64,000 nucleotides of DNA from Nocardia caishijiensis NBRC 108228 (lineage in GTDB: Bacteria > Actinomycetota > Actinomycetes > Mycobacteriales > Mycobacteriaceae): NCBI RefSeq assembly GCF_001612825.1, contig NZ_BDBE01000030.1, positions 1 through 64,000 of the forward strand, in the 5' to 3' direction. The position numbers and the translations under genes were made by a program. The notes below the pieces were generated by a model. It was not told the origin of the DNA, ran no database searches, and was given only the letters and a program-made list of their open reading frames with translations. Below are positions 9,397 to 18,515 of the stretch, piece by piece. How positions within the stretch are numbered: the stretch's first letter is position 1; each line of letters starts with the position of its first letter.

Positions 9397-10239
9397 ATGG
9401 CAGCAACAAAGACGATCCGACGTGTATGGGCGCTCGACGCCCCTCGCCTCACTGTCGACTGCGGCATCTTGATGCTCGGCTCGGGCGGCGTGCAGGAGAC
9501 GATCCCCGCGCCCACATTCCTCATCGAGCACGACGAGGGGCTGATGGTGTTCGACGCGGGCCTGGCGACCACCGGCGCCGGCGATCCCGCTGCCGCCTAC
9601 GGCGAAATGGCCGCAGCGTTCCAGATCGATTTCCCCGCACACTACCGGCTCGACCGGCAGATCGAGGCCATCGGCTACACCACCCGCGACGTCCGTCGGA
9701 TCGTGTTGTCGCACATGCACTTCGATCACACCGGTGGGCTCGACCTTTTCCCGCACGCACAGGGATTCATCGGCGCGGGCGAGCTGCGGTACGCCAAGAC
9801 CCCGTCGAACCTCGACGCCGCCTTCTTCCGGGAGGAGGACATCGCGGCCGCCCAGAAGATCGCCTGGAACGAGGTGCCCGCCGGATACGATCACGACCTG
9901 TTCGGCGACGGCAGCGTCACCCTCCTCTCCTTGCACGGGCACACCCCCGGCACCCTCGGCCTGAAGTTGCGCATGCCCGACGAGAGCACACTCGTCCTCA
10001 CCAGCGACGCCGCGCACAAATGGGACAACGTCGACCTGACCATCGGCATGCCGTTCGACGTCGACCGGCCGAGCAAGAACAACTCGCTGCAGAAGATCAA
10101 ACTGCTCTCCACCCAACCCGGAACCACCGTGTGGATCAGCCACGATCCCACGGACTGGTCCGAGCTGCGAGCAGGAGGTTCGGAGATCACCAGCGCCGCG
10201 ACGCTGCGAGCTCGCACGGCGGGCTCGGTATCTGTGTGA
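9397..10239 (+). CDS. Metallo-beta-lactamase-fold lactonase, N-acyl homoserine lactonase (AttM/AiiA) type
   Basis: 280 residues from the ATG at 9397 (TTGGAGT upstream); an in-frame TTG at 9376 is less likely. The dinuclear zinc motif HMHFDH is at 106-111. The remaining metal ligands follow in LHGHTPGTLGL, TSDAAH and ISHD, as in AHL lactonases. Family members open homoserine lactones, but related proteins also open other gamma- and delta-lactones. In this catabolic setting it may equally hydrolyse a pathway lactone, so quorum quenching should not be assumed. It stands alone on the plus strand, followed by the SDR 150 bases later. Confidence 0.85.
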   Translation: MAATKTIRRVWALDAPRLTVDCGILMLGSGGVQETIPAPTFLIEHDEGLMVFDAGLATTGAGDPAAAYGEMAAAFQIDFPAHYRLDRQIEAIGYTTRDVRRIVLSHMHFDHTGGLDLFPHAQGFIGAGELRYAKTPSNLDAAFFREEDIAAAQKIAWNEVPAGYDHDLFGDGSVTLLSLHGHTPGTLGLKLRMPDESTLVLTSDAAHKWDNVDLTIGMPFDVDRPSKNNSLQKIKLLSTQPGTTVWISHDPTDWSELRAGGSEITSAATLRARTAGSVSV

Positions 10240-10346
10240 AGAGGCCGACGCCGTCCTGTGCACCGTTCGGGAGGCCGCTGCGGAAATTCTCGGCCCGCTG
10301 ATTCGGCGTCGCCGAATCGGGTAGGCGCACCGTGGCCTCAGCTAAG

Positions 10347-10356
10347 CATAATGCGT
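10347..10356. promoter_or_regulatory. CATAATGCRT element, copy 2
   Basis: AAGCATAATGCGTAATT (10344-10360) lies 32-48 bases upstream of the SDR ATG and shares the CATAATGCRT core with two other promoters in the window. It contains a plausible -10 (TAATGC/CATAAT). It may be an operator over the promoter or just the promoter itself. Confidence 0.45.
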
Positions 10357-10391
10357 AATTCTCGCTGAACGCCGAACTGAAGGGATCACGG

Positions 10392-11411
10392 ATGTCAAGG
10401 ATCAAGCTTCGACCACTCGAGCAGCAGGTTGCCGTCGTTGCCGGCGGATCGAGCGGTATCGGTCGAGAGACCGCGCTTCGGCTTGCCGCCGCAGGGACGA
10501 AGGTGGTGGTGGCGGCGCGCAACGAAGCGGGGCTGTCGACGCTGGTGCGTGAGATCGAGGACGGCGGTGGGGAGGCGGTGTATGTCGTCTGCGATGTGAG
10601 CGACCGGGCTCAGGTCGAGTCCGTCGCCGAGGCGGCCGTCGCGAAGTTCGGTCGTATCGATACCTGGGTCGCTGTCGCGGCCGTGGTGGTCTACGCGGAC
10701 TTCGAACACACCACACCCGAGGAGTTCCGTCGGTTGATGGAAGTCAACTTCATGGGACAGGTGCACGGCTTCCAAGTGGCGCTGCCGCACCTGCGCCGGG
10801 CAGGCGGCGGTGCGCTGGTGTCGGTGGGGTCGGGTGAGACGGTGATCTCCATGCCGCTCAACAGCGCCTACGCCGCGTCCAAGCACGCCGTCGAAGGAAT
10901 GCTCGACGCTCTGCGGCGGGAACTGCAAGCCTCGGGTACACCGATTTCGGTCACCAGTATCAAACCGGCCGCTATCAATACGCCGTTCTTCGACAACGGC
11001 CGCAACAAGATGGACGTGAAGCCGAAGGGCGCCCCGCCGTTCTACGACCCGGCGGTGGTCGCCGAGTGCGTCCTGTTCGCCGCCACCCACCCGGTCCGCG
11101 ATCTCTACGCGGGCGGCGCGGCCAAGCTCATGAAGCTGACGCAGCACCTCACCCCGCGAGTGGCCGATGTCGTGCTGGCCAAGTTCGGGATTCCGATGGA
11201 ACAAACCAAGGACGCGGCGACCGACACCGACGGCAATCTCTACGAGCCGAGCGGGGACGCACGCGTCCAAGGGGACTTCGGAAAACAAGCGCTGCCGTTC
11301 AGCCCCTACACCTGGCTGGCGACCCATCCCACCGCGCGCCGCCTGCTCTTGGCGGGCGCGGTAGGCGGGCTGGGAACACGATGGGCCGCCCGCGCGCGGT
11401 CCGTTGCCTAA
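10392..11411 (+). CDS. SDR-family oxidoreductase with C-terminal extension
   Basis: 339 residues, about 80 longer than classical SDRs. The N-terminal dinucleotide motif is GGSSGIGRETA. The catalytic serine is in VSVGSGET and the Tyr/Lys pair is in NSAYAASKHAVEG. The extra C-terminal part (about 250-339) ends in a hydrophobic stretch LLLAGAVGGLG, typical of a subgroup annotated as membrane-associated actinobacterial SDRs. It should interconvert a hydroxyl and a ketone with NAD(P). The hydrolase follows 57 bases later on the same strand, so the two are probably co-transcribed. Confidence 0.85.
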   Translation: MSRIKLRPLEQQVAVVAGGSSGIGRETALRLAAAGTKVVVAARNEAGLSTLVREIEDGGGEAVYVVCDVSDRAQVESVAEAAVAKFGRIDTWVAVAAVVVYADFEHTTPEEFRRLMEVNFMGQVHGFQVALPHLRRAGGGALVSVGSGETVISMPLNSAYAASKHAVEGMLDALRRELQASGTPISVTSIKPAAINTPFFDNGRNKMDVKPKGAPPFYDPAVVAECVLFAATHPVRDLYAGGAAKLMKLTQHLTPRVADVVLAKFGIPMEQTKDAATDTDGNLYEPSGDARVQGDFGKQALPFSPYTWLATHPTARRLLLAGAVGGLGTRWAARARSVA

Positions 11412-11468
11412 CAACCGACGCCAGTCGCGGACAGATCCACGAATCCCACCTGACGAGAGAGGAAGCTC

Positions 11469-12404
11469 ATGACAACCGACAACATCGAACACGTTCGTAT
11501 CAAGGCCCTGGCTTGGGACCTCGCGGCAGATATCTACTATCCGCCGGGATTCGACGCCGGACGGAAATACACCACGATCATCAGTGCCCACCCGACCGGC
11601 AGCTGTAAAGAACAGACCTCGGGCAATATCTACGCCACCGCGCTGGCCGAGCGGGGATTCGTGGCGATCGCCTTCGACGCGAGCTTCCAAGGTGACAGCG
11701 GGGGCGAACCGCGCCTGATCGAGGACCCCGGGTTCCGTGCGGAGGACTTCAGCTACGTCATCGACTATCTGGTCACCCAGCCCTGGGTGGACGAGAACCG
11801 GATCGGTGTACTGGCCATCTGCGGTGGCGGTGGCTACGCCGTCAGCGCCACCATGACCGAACGACGCATCAAAGCCCTCGGCACGGTGACGGGCGCGAAT
11901 GTCGGGCGGCGAATGCTCGAGGGCTTCACCGAGTACGACCCGCTCGGCGCGCTCCAGGCGATGGCCGCGCAGCGCACCGCCGAGGCTCGCGGCAAGGACG
12001 AGCAGGTCAACGATCTGTTGCCACCGTCCCCGGAAGCGGCCGAGCAGGCGGGTCTGACGGATGTCGACCTGGTCGAGGCAACCGAGTACTACAAGACCGA
12101 CCGCGGGCGTAAACCCAATGGCCGCACCAGCTTTCTGTTCTCCCGGCAGGCACGCCTCGTCGGATGGGATGCCTACACCCGCGCGGAGATCCTGCTCACC
12201 CAGCCGTTGTGCCTCGTCGTCGGCGACAAGCCCGGCGCGTTCGGCGCCTACCGCGACGCGTTCGAGCTCTACCAGCGCGCCGCGTCCAAGGACAAGGAAC
12301 TCGTCGTCTTGGAGGGCGTGACGCACTACGACCTCTACGACCAGCCCGAAGCGGTATCGCAGGCGCTGGACCGCCTCGTGCCCTTCTTCACCAAACATCT
12401 CTGA
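11469..12404 (+). CDS. Alpha/beta hydrolase with predicted cysteine nucleophile (dienelactone-hydrolase/YcjY-like)
   Basis: 311 residues with GAGAGAGGAAGCTC ahead of the ATG. The nucleophile elbow reads LAICGGGGYA, so the nucleophile would be Cys118 instead of serine, as in dienelactone hydrolase. The oxyanion region is SAHPTGSCKEQ, an acidic residue is in VVGDKPG, and the final histidine is in GVTHYDLYD. A paralogue with the same layout lies at 23761-24675. These enzymes hydrolyse lactones or activated esters; the true substrate is unknown. A GC-rich hairpin follows the stop. Confidence 0.8.
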   Translation: MTTDNIEHVRIKALAWDLAADIYYPPGFDAGRKYTTIISAHPTGSCKEQTSGNIYATALAERGFVAIAFDASFQGDSGGEPRLIEDPGFRAEDFSYVIDYLVTQPWVDENRIGVLAICGGGGYAVSATMTERRIKALGTVTGANVGRRMLEGFTEYDPLGALQAMAAQRTAEARGKDEQVNDLLPPSPEAAEQAGLTDVDLVEATEYYKTDRGRKPNGRTSFLFSRQARLVGWDAYTRAEILLTQPLCLVVGDKPGAFGAYRDAFELYQRAASKDKELVVLEGVTHYDLYDQPEAVSQALDRLVPFFTKHL

Positions 12405-12418
12405 CGGACCGTCCGCAC

Positions 12419-12457
12419 GGTGAGTCGGGTCGGCGAGCCTTCCCGGCCCGACTCACC
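12419..12457. terminator. Bidirectional hairpin terminator
   Basis: Perfect 11-base arms GGTGAGTCGGG (12419-12429) and CCCGACTCACC (12447-12457) lie between the convergent hydrolase and LysR genes. The right arm overlaps the LysR stop region. No strong T-tract follows on either side, as is common in actinomycetes. Confidence 0.65.
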
Positions 12458-13394
12458 GGCCCGGCGTCGGTTCGTCCCCATCGATCGGGCGGGTCAGCAG
12501 CTGTTCGATGAGAACCTTTGCGGCCGGGCTGAATTCGCGACCGCGGGCAGTGGCGAGATGGATCCGTCGTTCCGCCCAGGGTTCGGCGAGTTCCAGCACG
12601 GCGACGCGGCCGGTCCATTCGTGGCCGACCAGGCATTCCGGTTGCACGGTGACGCCGAGCCCGGCATGGACCAGGCTGATGGCGGCACCGCCGCTGCGTA
12701 GCACGTGCTTCGGGGTGTATTCCTCACCGATTCGGTGCGCTGCGGCGCGCAGCGCACCGACCAGTGCGCGCGGCGCGATCAGGTTCTCGGGCAGCAGGTC
12801 CCGGATCGTCACGCTCGATTGCCCGCTGAGCGGGTGCTCCAGGGGAACAACAGCGACGATGCGGTCGCGCCGGTACGGTGTCACCTCCACGCCGTCCAGA
12901 TCCAGGCCATACGCCGAGACGAAGACGCCGAGGTCGGCCTCACCGCGCGCCACCTCCTGCACGATATCGGCGTTCTCCACCTCGTGCACCACCAGGTCGA
13001 CCAGCGGGTATTCGCGGCTGAACTCGCCCAGCTCACGAGCCAGGAACGGCACGATCACCGACCGGGCCGAAACGATGCGCAACTCGCCCTGCACGCCCTC
13101 GGTGAGCGAGGCGAATTCGGTGCGCATGTCGTCGAGGCTGTCGAAGATCATCCGGGCGTGCCGGGCCAGGATCGCCCCGGCCGGGCTCGGCACCACCCCT
13201 TTCGGGGTCCGCTCCAGCAGTTTGACGCCCGCGATGTTCTCGAGCACCTGAATGCGTTTGGTCGCGGTGGACGCGGCGATGTTCTCGCGGATCGCGGCCA
13301 GGCCGATCTGCTGTTCTTCGATCGCGGAGAGGAACAGGCGCAAAGTGAACAGGTCGACCTGCCTGATCAGGTGCAACCGGTTGAGCGTGCCCAT
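12453..13394 (-). CDS. LysR-family transcriptional regulator
   Basis: 313 residues. The N-terminal winged helix covers about residues 13-75, with FTLRLFLSAIEEQQIGLAAIRENIAASTATKRIQVLE and LLERTPKGVVPSPAG. The rest is the periplasmic-binding-like effector domain (RIVSARSVIVPFLARELGEF onward). The HTH is slightly unusual in having ENIAAS in place of the commoner QPAVS. Its start lies 78 bases from the end of the PaaK-like ligase, so both could be read from the same direction. It is the likely regulator of that ligase, of the divergent ACD operon, or of the hydrolase. Confidence 0.85.
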   Translation of the reverse strand: MGTLNRLHLIRQVDLFTLRLFLSAIEEQQIGLAAIRENIAASTATKRIQVLENIAGVKLLERTPKGVVPSPAGAILARHARMIFDSLDDMRTEFASLTEGVQGELRIVSARSVIVPFLARELGEFSREYPLVDLVVHEVENADIVQEVARGEADLGVFVSAYGLDLDGVEVTPYRRDRIVAVVPLEHPLSGQSSVTIRDLLPENLIAPRALVGALRAAAHRIGEEYTPKHVLRSGGAAISLVHAGLGVTVQPECLVGHEWTGRVAVLELAEPWAERRIHLATARGREFSPAAKVLIEQLLTRPIDGDEPTPGR

Positions 13395-13472
13395 CTCACC
13401 TCCGCTGTCGGGCCGGACCGGTGACTCCGATCATAGTGCGATTCCATGCGGAGAATATTTGATATCACGCAT

Positions 13473-14828
13473 TCAGGCAGTCGGCACCCGCTCGATGAGT
13501 GCGACCTTGACATGGTCGGGCCGCTTCAGGGTGCCGTCGGGCACGAGCTCGACTGTCGTCTTCACGTTGAGCGCCGAGCGCACCCGGCCTTCGATGGTGG
13601 CGCGCAGGTCGTCGCGCTGTTCGGTTGTCAGGTGCAATGCGTACTCCACCACCAAGGGTAGTGGGCGTTGGGTGGAGTGGCCCTCGAAGTCGGCGCGGAT
13701 GCGCATCTCCCCGGTCGTCGCGGGCGCCAGTTCCATGACCAGCTCCTTGACCGCGGACGGGAACAGGTTGATGCCACGCACGATCAACATGTCATCCGTC
13801 CGCCCGACGCAGCGCACCTTGTAACCCGTTCGGCCGCAAGCACAATCGGTGCCGGTGACAACCACATGGTCACGGGTGCGGAAGCGCAGCAGGGGAGAGG
13901 CCTGGCGCCGCAACGCCGTGTAAACGAGTTCACCGCTGGCGCCCTCGACGGGCGCCACCTGGTCGCCGGTCTCGGGGTCGATGAGTTCGGCGATCATCAG
14001 ATCCGGTGACAGGAAGTGCATGCCGTCGCCGACCTCACACTCGCCCCAGTAGGTGCACGCGATGTCGGTGCCGCCCAGCATTTCCCGTGCCGTGGCGCCC
14101 CAGAGCGATTCGAGCTTCTCGCGCACCGCGGGCAGCCCACCGCCGGGTTCGCCACCCACACTGATCGCGCGCACGCCCAGTTCGGCGGCGGCGCGACCGA
14201 CGATCTGCGGTGCCTGCTCGGCCAGGTGGGTGAGGAAGTAGGGGGTGCCGATCAGGGCGTTGGGACGCTGATCGGCCTGCACGCGCAGCAGCCGTTCGGC
14301 GCCCGCTTCCGCGCCGATCGGGATGTCCACGATGCCCATGTACTGCAGGATCTGCACGACCGGCAGACCACCGACGAAGCCTTTGCTCATGCCGAAGCCG
14401 TGCAGCAGGCGATCGCCGGGCCGGAATCCGTTGGCGTAGAGGGCACGTGCGCCCAGCTCACTCCAGGTGCGGATGTCGCTTTCCGTCAGACCGACATACG
14501 ACGGTGAGCCCGTGGTCCCCGACGACGCCTGAATCTGCACGATGTCGGCATCGGACGCGGCGACGTGCGTGCCAAGCGGTGGGGCGGAGGCGAGGCTGTC
14601 GCGCAGTTCCTGCTTCTCGGTGAACGGCAGACCGGCCAGGTCGTCGACGGTTTCGATGCTGTCGACGTCGACGCCGTGTTCGGCGAACTTCGCCTGATAG
14701 AAGGCGCTGTGCGCGGCCAGGTAGGTGAGCTGCTCGCGGAGCCGCTCGTCCTGCACTCGGCGCGCCTCCTGCGCCGACAAGGTCTCGACAGCACTCCAGT
14801 ACCGCGCCGAGAAAGGAACACTTCTCAT
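13473..14828 (-). CDS. PaaK-like phenylacetate-CoA ligase family enzyme
   Basis: 451 residues from the ATG at 14828 (CGGGAG five bases upstream). Hallmarks of the PaaK branch of adenylate-forming ligases are the P-loop QASSGTTGSPSYVGLTESD, the stretch LGGTDIACTYWGEC, and the C-terminal RTDDMLIVRGINLFPS. It lacks the longer ANL N-terminus of FadD. Family members make CoA thioesters of aryl-acetic or other aryl and cyclic acids. It is divergent from the ACD operon with a 344-base gap, and probably makes the thioester which that operon degrades. Substrate could be aromatic or alicyclic. Confidence 0.88.
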   Translation of the reverse strand: MRSVPFSARYWSAVETLSAQEARRVQDERLREQLTYLAAHSAFYQAKFAEHGVDVDSIETVDDLAGLPFTEKQELRDSLASAPPLGTHVAASDADIVQIQASSGTTGSPSYVGLTESDIRTWSELGARALYANGFRPGDRLLHGFGMSKGFVGGLPVVQILQYMGIVDIPIGAEAGAERLLRVQADQRPNALIGTPYFLTHLAEQAPQIVGRAAAELGVRAISVGGEPGGGLPAVREKLESLWGATAREMLGGTDIACTYWGECEVGDGMHFLSPDLMIAELIDPETGDQVAPVEGASGELVYTALRRQASPLLRFRTRDHVVVTGTDCACGRTGYKVRCVGRTDDMLIVRGINLFPSAVKELVMELAPATTGEMRIRADFEGHSTQRPLPLVVEYALHLTTEQRDDLRATIEGRVRSALNVKTTVELVPDGTLKRPDHVKVALIERVPTA

Positions 14829-15172
14829 GATGACTCCCGAATGGCCGTTGCAACGTCGTCGCGCTACCGTCATGGTCCGGTGACGATTCTTCCCGACCAT
14901 AGTTCGGCCTTTACCGCTATTCAATTCGCCGTCTTCGAATCACCGATTCGGTATTTTTCACTTGCTAACTTCCGGTCCGACGCTCAGCCTTGAGATGTTT
15001 AGCGCTGGACGCGCTGACCTGCTGGTTTTCTGACTGGCACGATGTCCTGACCGGGATTCGGAGCTGTCGAAAAGGCGATTCGAAGATCATCACTTGGCGC
15101 ATCGGCCGAGCGGAATTAACGTACTTCTCGGCGAACAATTCATCCGAACTCATCGCATACGGAGCACAAAGA
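14829..15172. other. 344-base divergent promoter region (ligase / ACD operon)
   Basis: No gene is seen. The region contains the palindrome CGAATC-ACC-GATTCG (14936-14950) followed by an AT-rich GTATTTTTC, and a further GATTCG at 15055 and 15079. These may be the binding sites of the nearby LysR regulator, although a clear T-N11-A box was not assigned. An open frame from 14990 is an upstream extension of the ACD frame without a ribosome site. Confidence 0.4.
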
Positions 15173-16318
15173 ATGAATTCGAACTTCCTGGACGATGCGC
15201 AGGCCGACTGGCTCGACACCGTGAACAAATTCATGGACAACGAGATCACCGTCGAATATGTGCGCAAGTGCGACAGCGGCCGGGAGTACCCGTACGAGGC
15301 CTACGAGAAGATCGCCGCCCAGGGCTGGCTCGGCATCCTCATCGACGAGGCAGACGGCGGCTCCGGCGGCGACATCTTCGACTACTCGCTGATGGCCGAA
15401 GGCCTCGGCAAGTTCGGTTTCGACTTCGCCTGCTCGGTGCTGGTCCCCACCTTCACCGCGATGAACATTCTCAAATACGGCACCGACGAGCAGAAGGCGC
15501 GCTACGTCAAGCCGTTCATCGACGGGCAGATCCGCTTCTCGGTCTCGATCTCCGAGCCCGACGCCGGCTCGGACGCCTCCAACACCAAGACCCGCGCGCG
15601 TCGCGACGAGAACGGTGACTGGATCGTCACCGGGCAGAAGCTGTGGTGCTCGGGTGCGGCGGCCAAGGACACCGTCATCGCGATGCTGGTGCGCACCGAC
15701 GCCGACGACAAGCACGGCGGCCTGTCGGTCCTGTTGATCCCCAACGACACTCCCGGCCTGGACATCCGCAAGCTGCCGACGCTGTCGCGCCACGCCACCG
15801 GCACCACCGAGATCTTCCTCGACGAGGTTCGCGTCCCCGCCGATGCATTGCTCGGCCAGGTCGGCCAGGGCTGGAAGATCATCACCGACCACCTCGAACT
15901 CGAGCGCTGTGCCGTCGCCGCCGCCTACGTGGGCAACGCCCAGGAAGCGGTGCGCGCGGCCAACAAGTACGCCCACGAGCGGATCCAGTTCGGCAAGCCC
16001 ATCTACGAATTCCAGGTGCTCAAGCACATGCTCGCCGAGAACCAGACCCGCGTCGACGCCGCGCGCCTGCTCTGCTACCGCGCCGCCAAGATGAAGGCCG
16101 CCGGTCTGCCCGCCGCCCGCGAGACCTCGATGGCCAAGCTCTACGGCTCCGAGACGCTCAAACAGTGCGCCCTCGACGGCATGCAGATCCTCGGCGGCTA
16201 CGCCAACCTGCCCGAGGCCGATATGGAGCGCTACCTGCGCGAGAGCGTGCAGTCCACCATCGGCGGCGGCACCTCGCAGATCCAGCGCACCATCATCGCC
16301 AAGTCGATGCGCCTGTAA
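15173..16318 (+). CDS. Acyl-CoA dehydrogenase
   Basis: 381 residues from the ATG at 15173 (GGAG upstream). The FAD and substrate motifs are intact: FSVSISEPDAGSDAS and WIVTGQKLWCSGA. The C-terminal site where MCAD keeps its catalytic Glu (YEGT) reads IGGGTSQIQRT. The base is therefore more likely the Glu in LELERC, at the helix-G position used by isovaleryl- and long-chain-type enzymes. It should desaturate an acyl-CoA at the alpha-beta bond. It leads a six-gene operon with MaoC, aldolase, DUF35, CoA-transferase and racemase, which suggests an alpha-methyl-branched substrate. Confidence 0.9.
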   Translation: MNSNFLDDAQADWLDTVNKFMDNEITVEYVRKCDSGREYPYEAYEKIAAQGWLGILIDEADGGSGGDIFDYSLMAEGLGKFGFDFACSVLVPTFTAMNILKYGTDEQKARYVKPFIDGQIRFSVSISEPDAGSDASNTKTRARRDENGDWIVTGQKLWCSGAAAKDTVIAMLVRTDADDKHGGLSVLLIPNDTPGLDIRKLPTLSRHATGTTEIFLDEVRVPADALLGQVGQGWKIITDHLELERCAVAAAYVGNAQEAVRAANKYAHERIQFGKPIYEFQVLKHMLAENQTRVDAARLLCYRAAKMKAAGLPAARETSMAKLYGSETLKQCALDGMQILGGYANLPEADMERYLRESVQSTIGGGTSQIQRTIIAKSMRL

Positions 16319-16354
16319 TCCACCCTTCCGCAAGAACTTTCGAGGAGAACTTCG

Positions 16355-16858
16355 ATGGCCACCATCAACAACCGCATCGACATGCCGCTCGACGAGATCG
16401 AGGTCGGCACCGTCTTCCGCTCCGGCGGACGCACCATCACCGAGGCCGACGTGGTGAATTACTGTGCGCTGACGGGCAACTGGATCGAGATCCACTCCAA
16501 CGTCCACTACGCCGCGCAGACCCGTTTCGGTGAGCGCCTGGTACAGGGGTCGCTGACCTACTCCCTGATGACCGGCCTGATCCAGTTCGGCCCGTCGATC
16601 CAGGCGAACTACGGCATCGACAACCTGCGCTACCTCAAGCCGGTGCTCATCAACGACACGATCTACGTCACCGCAGAGGTGATCGCCAAGAAGGACAAGG
16701 ACGAGAAGTTCGGCGTCATCACCTTCCTGATGAAGGCGCTCAACCAGCACGGCGACGTGGTCCAGCGCAGCGAGTGGAGCCTGCTCATGCTGCGCAAGCG
16801 CGAGGATCTCGAAGCCCTCGTCGGCGCCTCGCTGCCGACCGAAAAGGTGCGGGGCTGA
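16355..16858 (+). CDS. MaoC-like hot-dog enoyl-CoA hydratase
   Basis: 167 residues with one hot-dog domain; ATG preceded by GAGGAG. The hydratase-2 loop reads TGNWIEIHSNVHYA. His47 is conserved, but the partner five residues earlier is Asn42 in place of the usual Asp, and the NP of the DxNPxH signature is replaced. It may still hydrate an unusual enoyl-CoA or work as one half of a heteromer, as in ChsH1-ChsH2. It lies 36 bases after the ACD and 4 bases before the thiolase-like aldolase, so the set ACD > hydratase > aldolase is contiguous. Confidence 0.8.
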   Translation: MATINNRIDMPLDEIEVGTVFRSGGRTITEADVVNYCALTGNWIEIHSNVHYAAQTRFGERLVQGSLTYSLMTGLIQFGPSIQANYGIDNLRYLKPVLINDTIYVTAEVIAKKDKDEKFGVITFLMKALNQHGDVVQRSEWSLLMLRKREDLEALVGASLPTEKVRG

Positions 16859-16862
16859 TCCG

Positions 16863-18068
16863 ATGACCGCACAACCCGTCGCAGCGATCGTCGGCATGGG
16901 CGACGCCTATGCCACCCGCGCCGATCGTAAGGACCCGCTGCAACTGGCCGTCGAGGCCACCGTCGCAGCGCTCGCCGACGCGGGGATCACGAAGAACCAG
17001 GTGGACGCCCTGTTCACCGGACGCTCGCCGTGGGCCGACAAGCGCTCGCAGTGGAACAACATCTTCGCCTCGCACATGCAGATGCCGCTGACGTTCACCA
17101 GCGAGCTCACCTTGCACGGCGCCGGACTCACCGCCACGCTCGCGCAGGCATCGCAGATGATCGCCGCGGGCAAGGCCGAGTACGTGCTCTGCCTGCAGAG
17201 CGATGCGACGGAGTTGTTCGTCGACGCGGTGGCCATGGGCGCGGAGGCAGACGCGGATCCACAGTTCGAAGTGATGTACGGACCGACGATCCCGTCCCTC
17301 TACGCCCAGGCCGCGCGCCGATACTTCCACGAATTCGACATCACCGAAGCCGATCTGGCCGAGGTCGCCGTCGCCGATCAGCGCTGGGGTGCCCATCATC
17401 CGCACGCGGCCAAGGCCAAGCACGGCGAGATCGATGTCGCCACCGTGCTCGCCTCGCCGTATGTGGCGACGCCGCTGCGCCGGTGGATGTGTTCGACCTG
17501 GGGTGGTGGTACCGGCGGCGCGCTGGTCGTCACCGCGGCCGACAATGTGCGTCCCCAGCAGAAGCCGGTCTACCTGCACGGGTACGGGTCGGCCACCACG
17601 CACGAGTACCTGTCGGACCGGATGAACATGCGCACATGCAAATTCGCCGACTTCGGCACCCTGCCCAACCTGACCCATACCGCCACGATCGAGGCAGCGC
17701 GGCAGGCCTATGCGATGGCCGGGCTCGGCCCCTCCGATATCGACATGGTGCAGATGTCGGTGAACTTCGCGCACATGGGCCCGATCCTCATGGAGGACTT
17801 GGGCTTCGCGAAGAAGGGCCGCGGCATCGACGTCTATCGCGAGGGCCGCACCGGCATCGACGGCGACCTACCCACCGACACCAACGGTGGCTGGCTGTCC
17901 TTCGGCCAGCCCGGCATCTCCTGCAACATGGACACCATCGTCGAGACCGTGCGCCAGCTGCGCGGGCAGGCGCTGGGGCTGGCGCCCACCCGCAAGCCGG
18001 AGACCGCGCTGGTCCAAGGAGCGGGCGGCATGCTGGCGGCGGGCAGCGTCCTGGTGCTGGCGGCCTGA
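16863..18068 (+). CDS. Thiolase-fold lipid-transfer-type protein, probable Ltp2-like retro-aldolase
   Basis: 401 residues, thiolase superfamily, SCP2-thiolase branch. The usual nucleophile motif CxSG is replaced by LTLHGAG, so His85 stands where thiolases keep the acylated cysteine. That rules out normal thiolysis. The closest functional parallel I know is Ltp2 of steroid side-chain degradation, which lacks this cysteine and, with a DUF35 protein, performs a retro-aldol cleavage of a beta-hydroxyacyl-CoA. The next gene is a DUF35 protein 18 bases away. Predicted products are propionyl-CoA or acetyl-CoA plus a ketone or aldehyde. A biosynthetic role is less likely. Confidence 0.8.
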   Translation: MTAQPVAAIVGMGDAYATRADRKDPLQLAVEATVAALADAGITKNQVDALFTGRSPWADKRSQWNNIFASHMQMPLTFTSELTLHGAGLTATLAQASQMIAAGKAEYVLCLQSDATELFVDAVAMGAEADADPQFEVMYGPTIPSLYAQAARRYFHEFDITEADLAEVAVADQRWGAHHPHAAKAKHGEIDVATVLASPYVATPLRRWMCSTWGGGTGGALVVTAADNVRPQQKPVYLHGYGSATTHEYLSDRMNMRTCKFADFGTLPNLTHTATIEAARQAYAMAGLGPSDIDMVQMSVNFAHMGPILMEDLGFAKKGRGIDVYREGRTGIDGDLPTDTNGGWLSFGQPGISCNMDTIVETVRQLRGQALGLAPTRKPETALVQGAGGMLAAGSVLVLAA

Positions 18069-18086
18069 GCGGAATCGGAGAAGAAC

Positions 18087-18506
18087 ATGAGCGAGACCAC
18101 ACACAGCGACTGGCCGCAGCCGTACCAGTTGCTCGATGCCGCACCCTACTGGGCGGCGCTGGACGAGCGGCGCCTGACCTTTCAACGCTGCGCCAACTGT
18201 GTCGAAGCCGTCTGGCCCGCACATTCGTACTGCCCCTACTGCGCTTCGTCCGCACTGAACTGGGAGGAGTCGACCGGGCGCGGCACGGTCTACTCCTTCA
18301 GCACGGTGATGCGTGGCCCGACGCCGGTATGGGCATCGATCACGCCCTACACTGTCGGGTTCGTGCAGATGGCCGAGGGCTACATGCTCTTCGCCCAGAT
18401 CGAAGGTGACCCCGCGGCCATCGCGATCGATCAGGACGTCACCGTCCGGTTCGTCGAACGCGGTGCTCGGACCATCCCCGTCTTCACCGCCGCGAAGCCC
18501 GGATAG
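18087..18506 (+). CDS. DUF35 zinc-ribbon/OB-fold partner protein
   Basis: 139 residues. The N-terminal rubredoxin-like zinc knuckle has Cys35-x2-Cys38 and Cys49-x2-Cys52; the C-terminal half (from GRGTVYSFSTV) is the OB-fold typical of DUF35. Such proteins bind thiolase-like partners. With Ltp2 the DUF35 part of ChsH2 is needed for aldolase activity. Position directly after the Cys-less thiolase supports a two-subunit aldolase. The CoA-transferase ATG follows 9 bases after the stop. Confidence 0.88.
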   Translation: MSETTHSDWPQPYQLLDAAPYWAALDERRLTFQRCANCVEAVWPAHSYCPYCASSALNWEESTGRGTVYSFSTVMRGPTPVWASITPYTVGFVQMAEGYMLFAQIEGDPAAIAIDQDVTVRFVERGARTIPVFTAAKPG

Positions 18507-18515
18507 AGGTACGTC

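Noticed and set aside
9397..10239. Quorum-quenching role as a firm call
   Set aside because: The motif set fits AHL lactonases but also other lactonases; no luxI-type gene or signalling context is present.
10395..12398. 667-codon open frame on the minus strand antisense to SDR and hydrolase
   Set aside because: Shadow of high-GC coding sequence; no family motif, no ribosome site, and the plus-strand genes have clear catalytic motifs.
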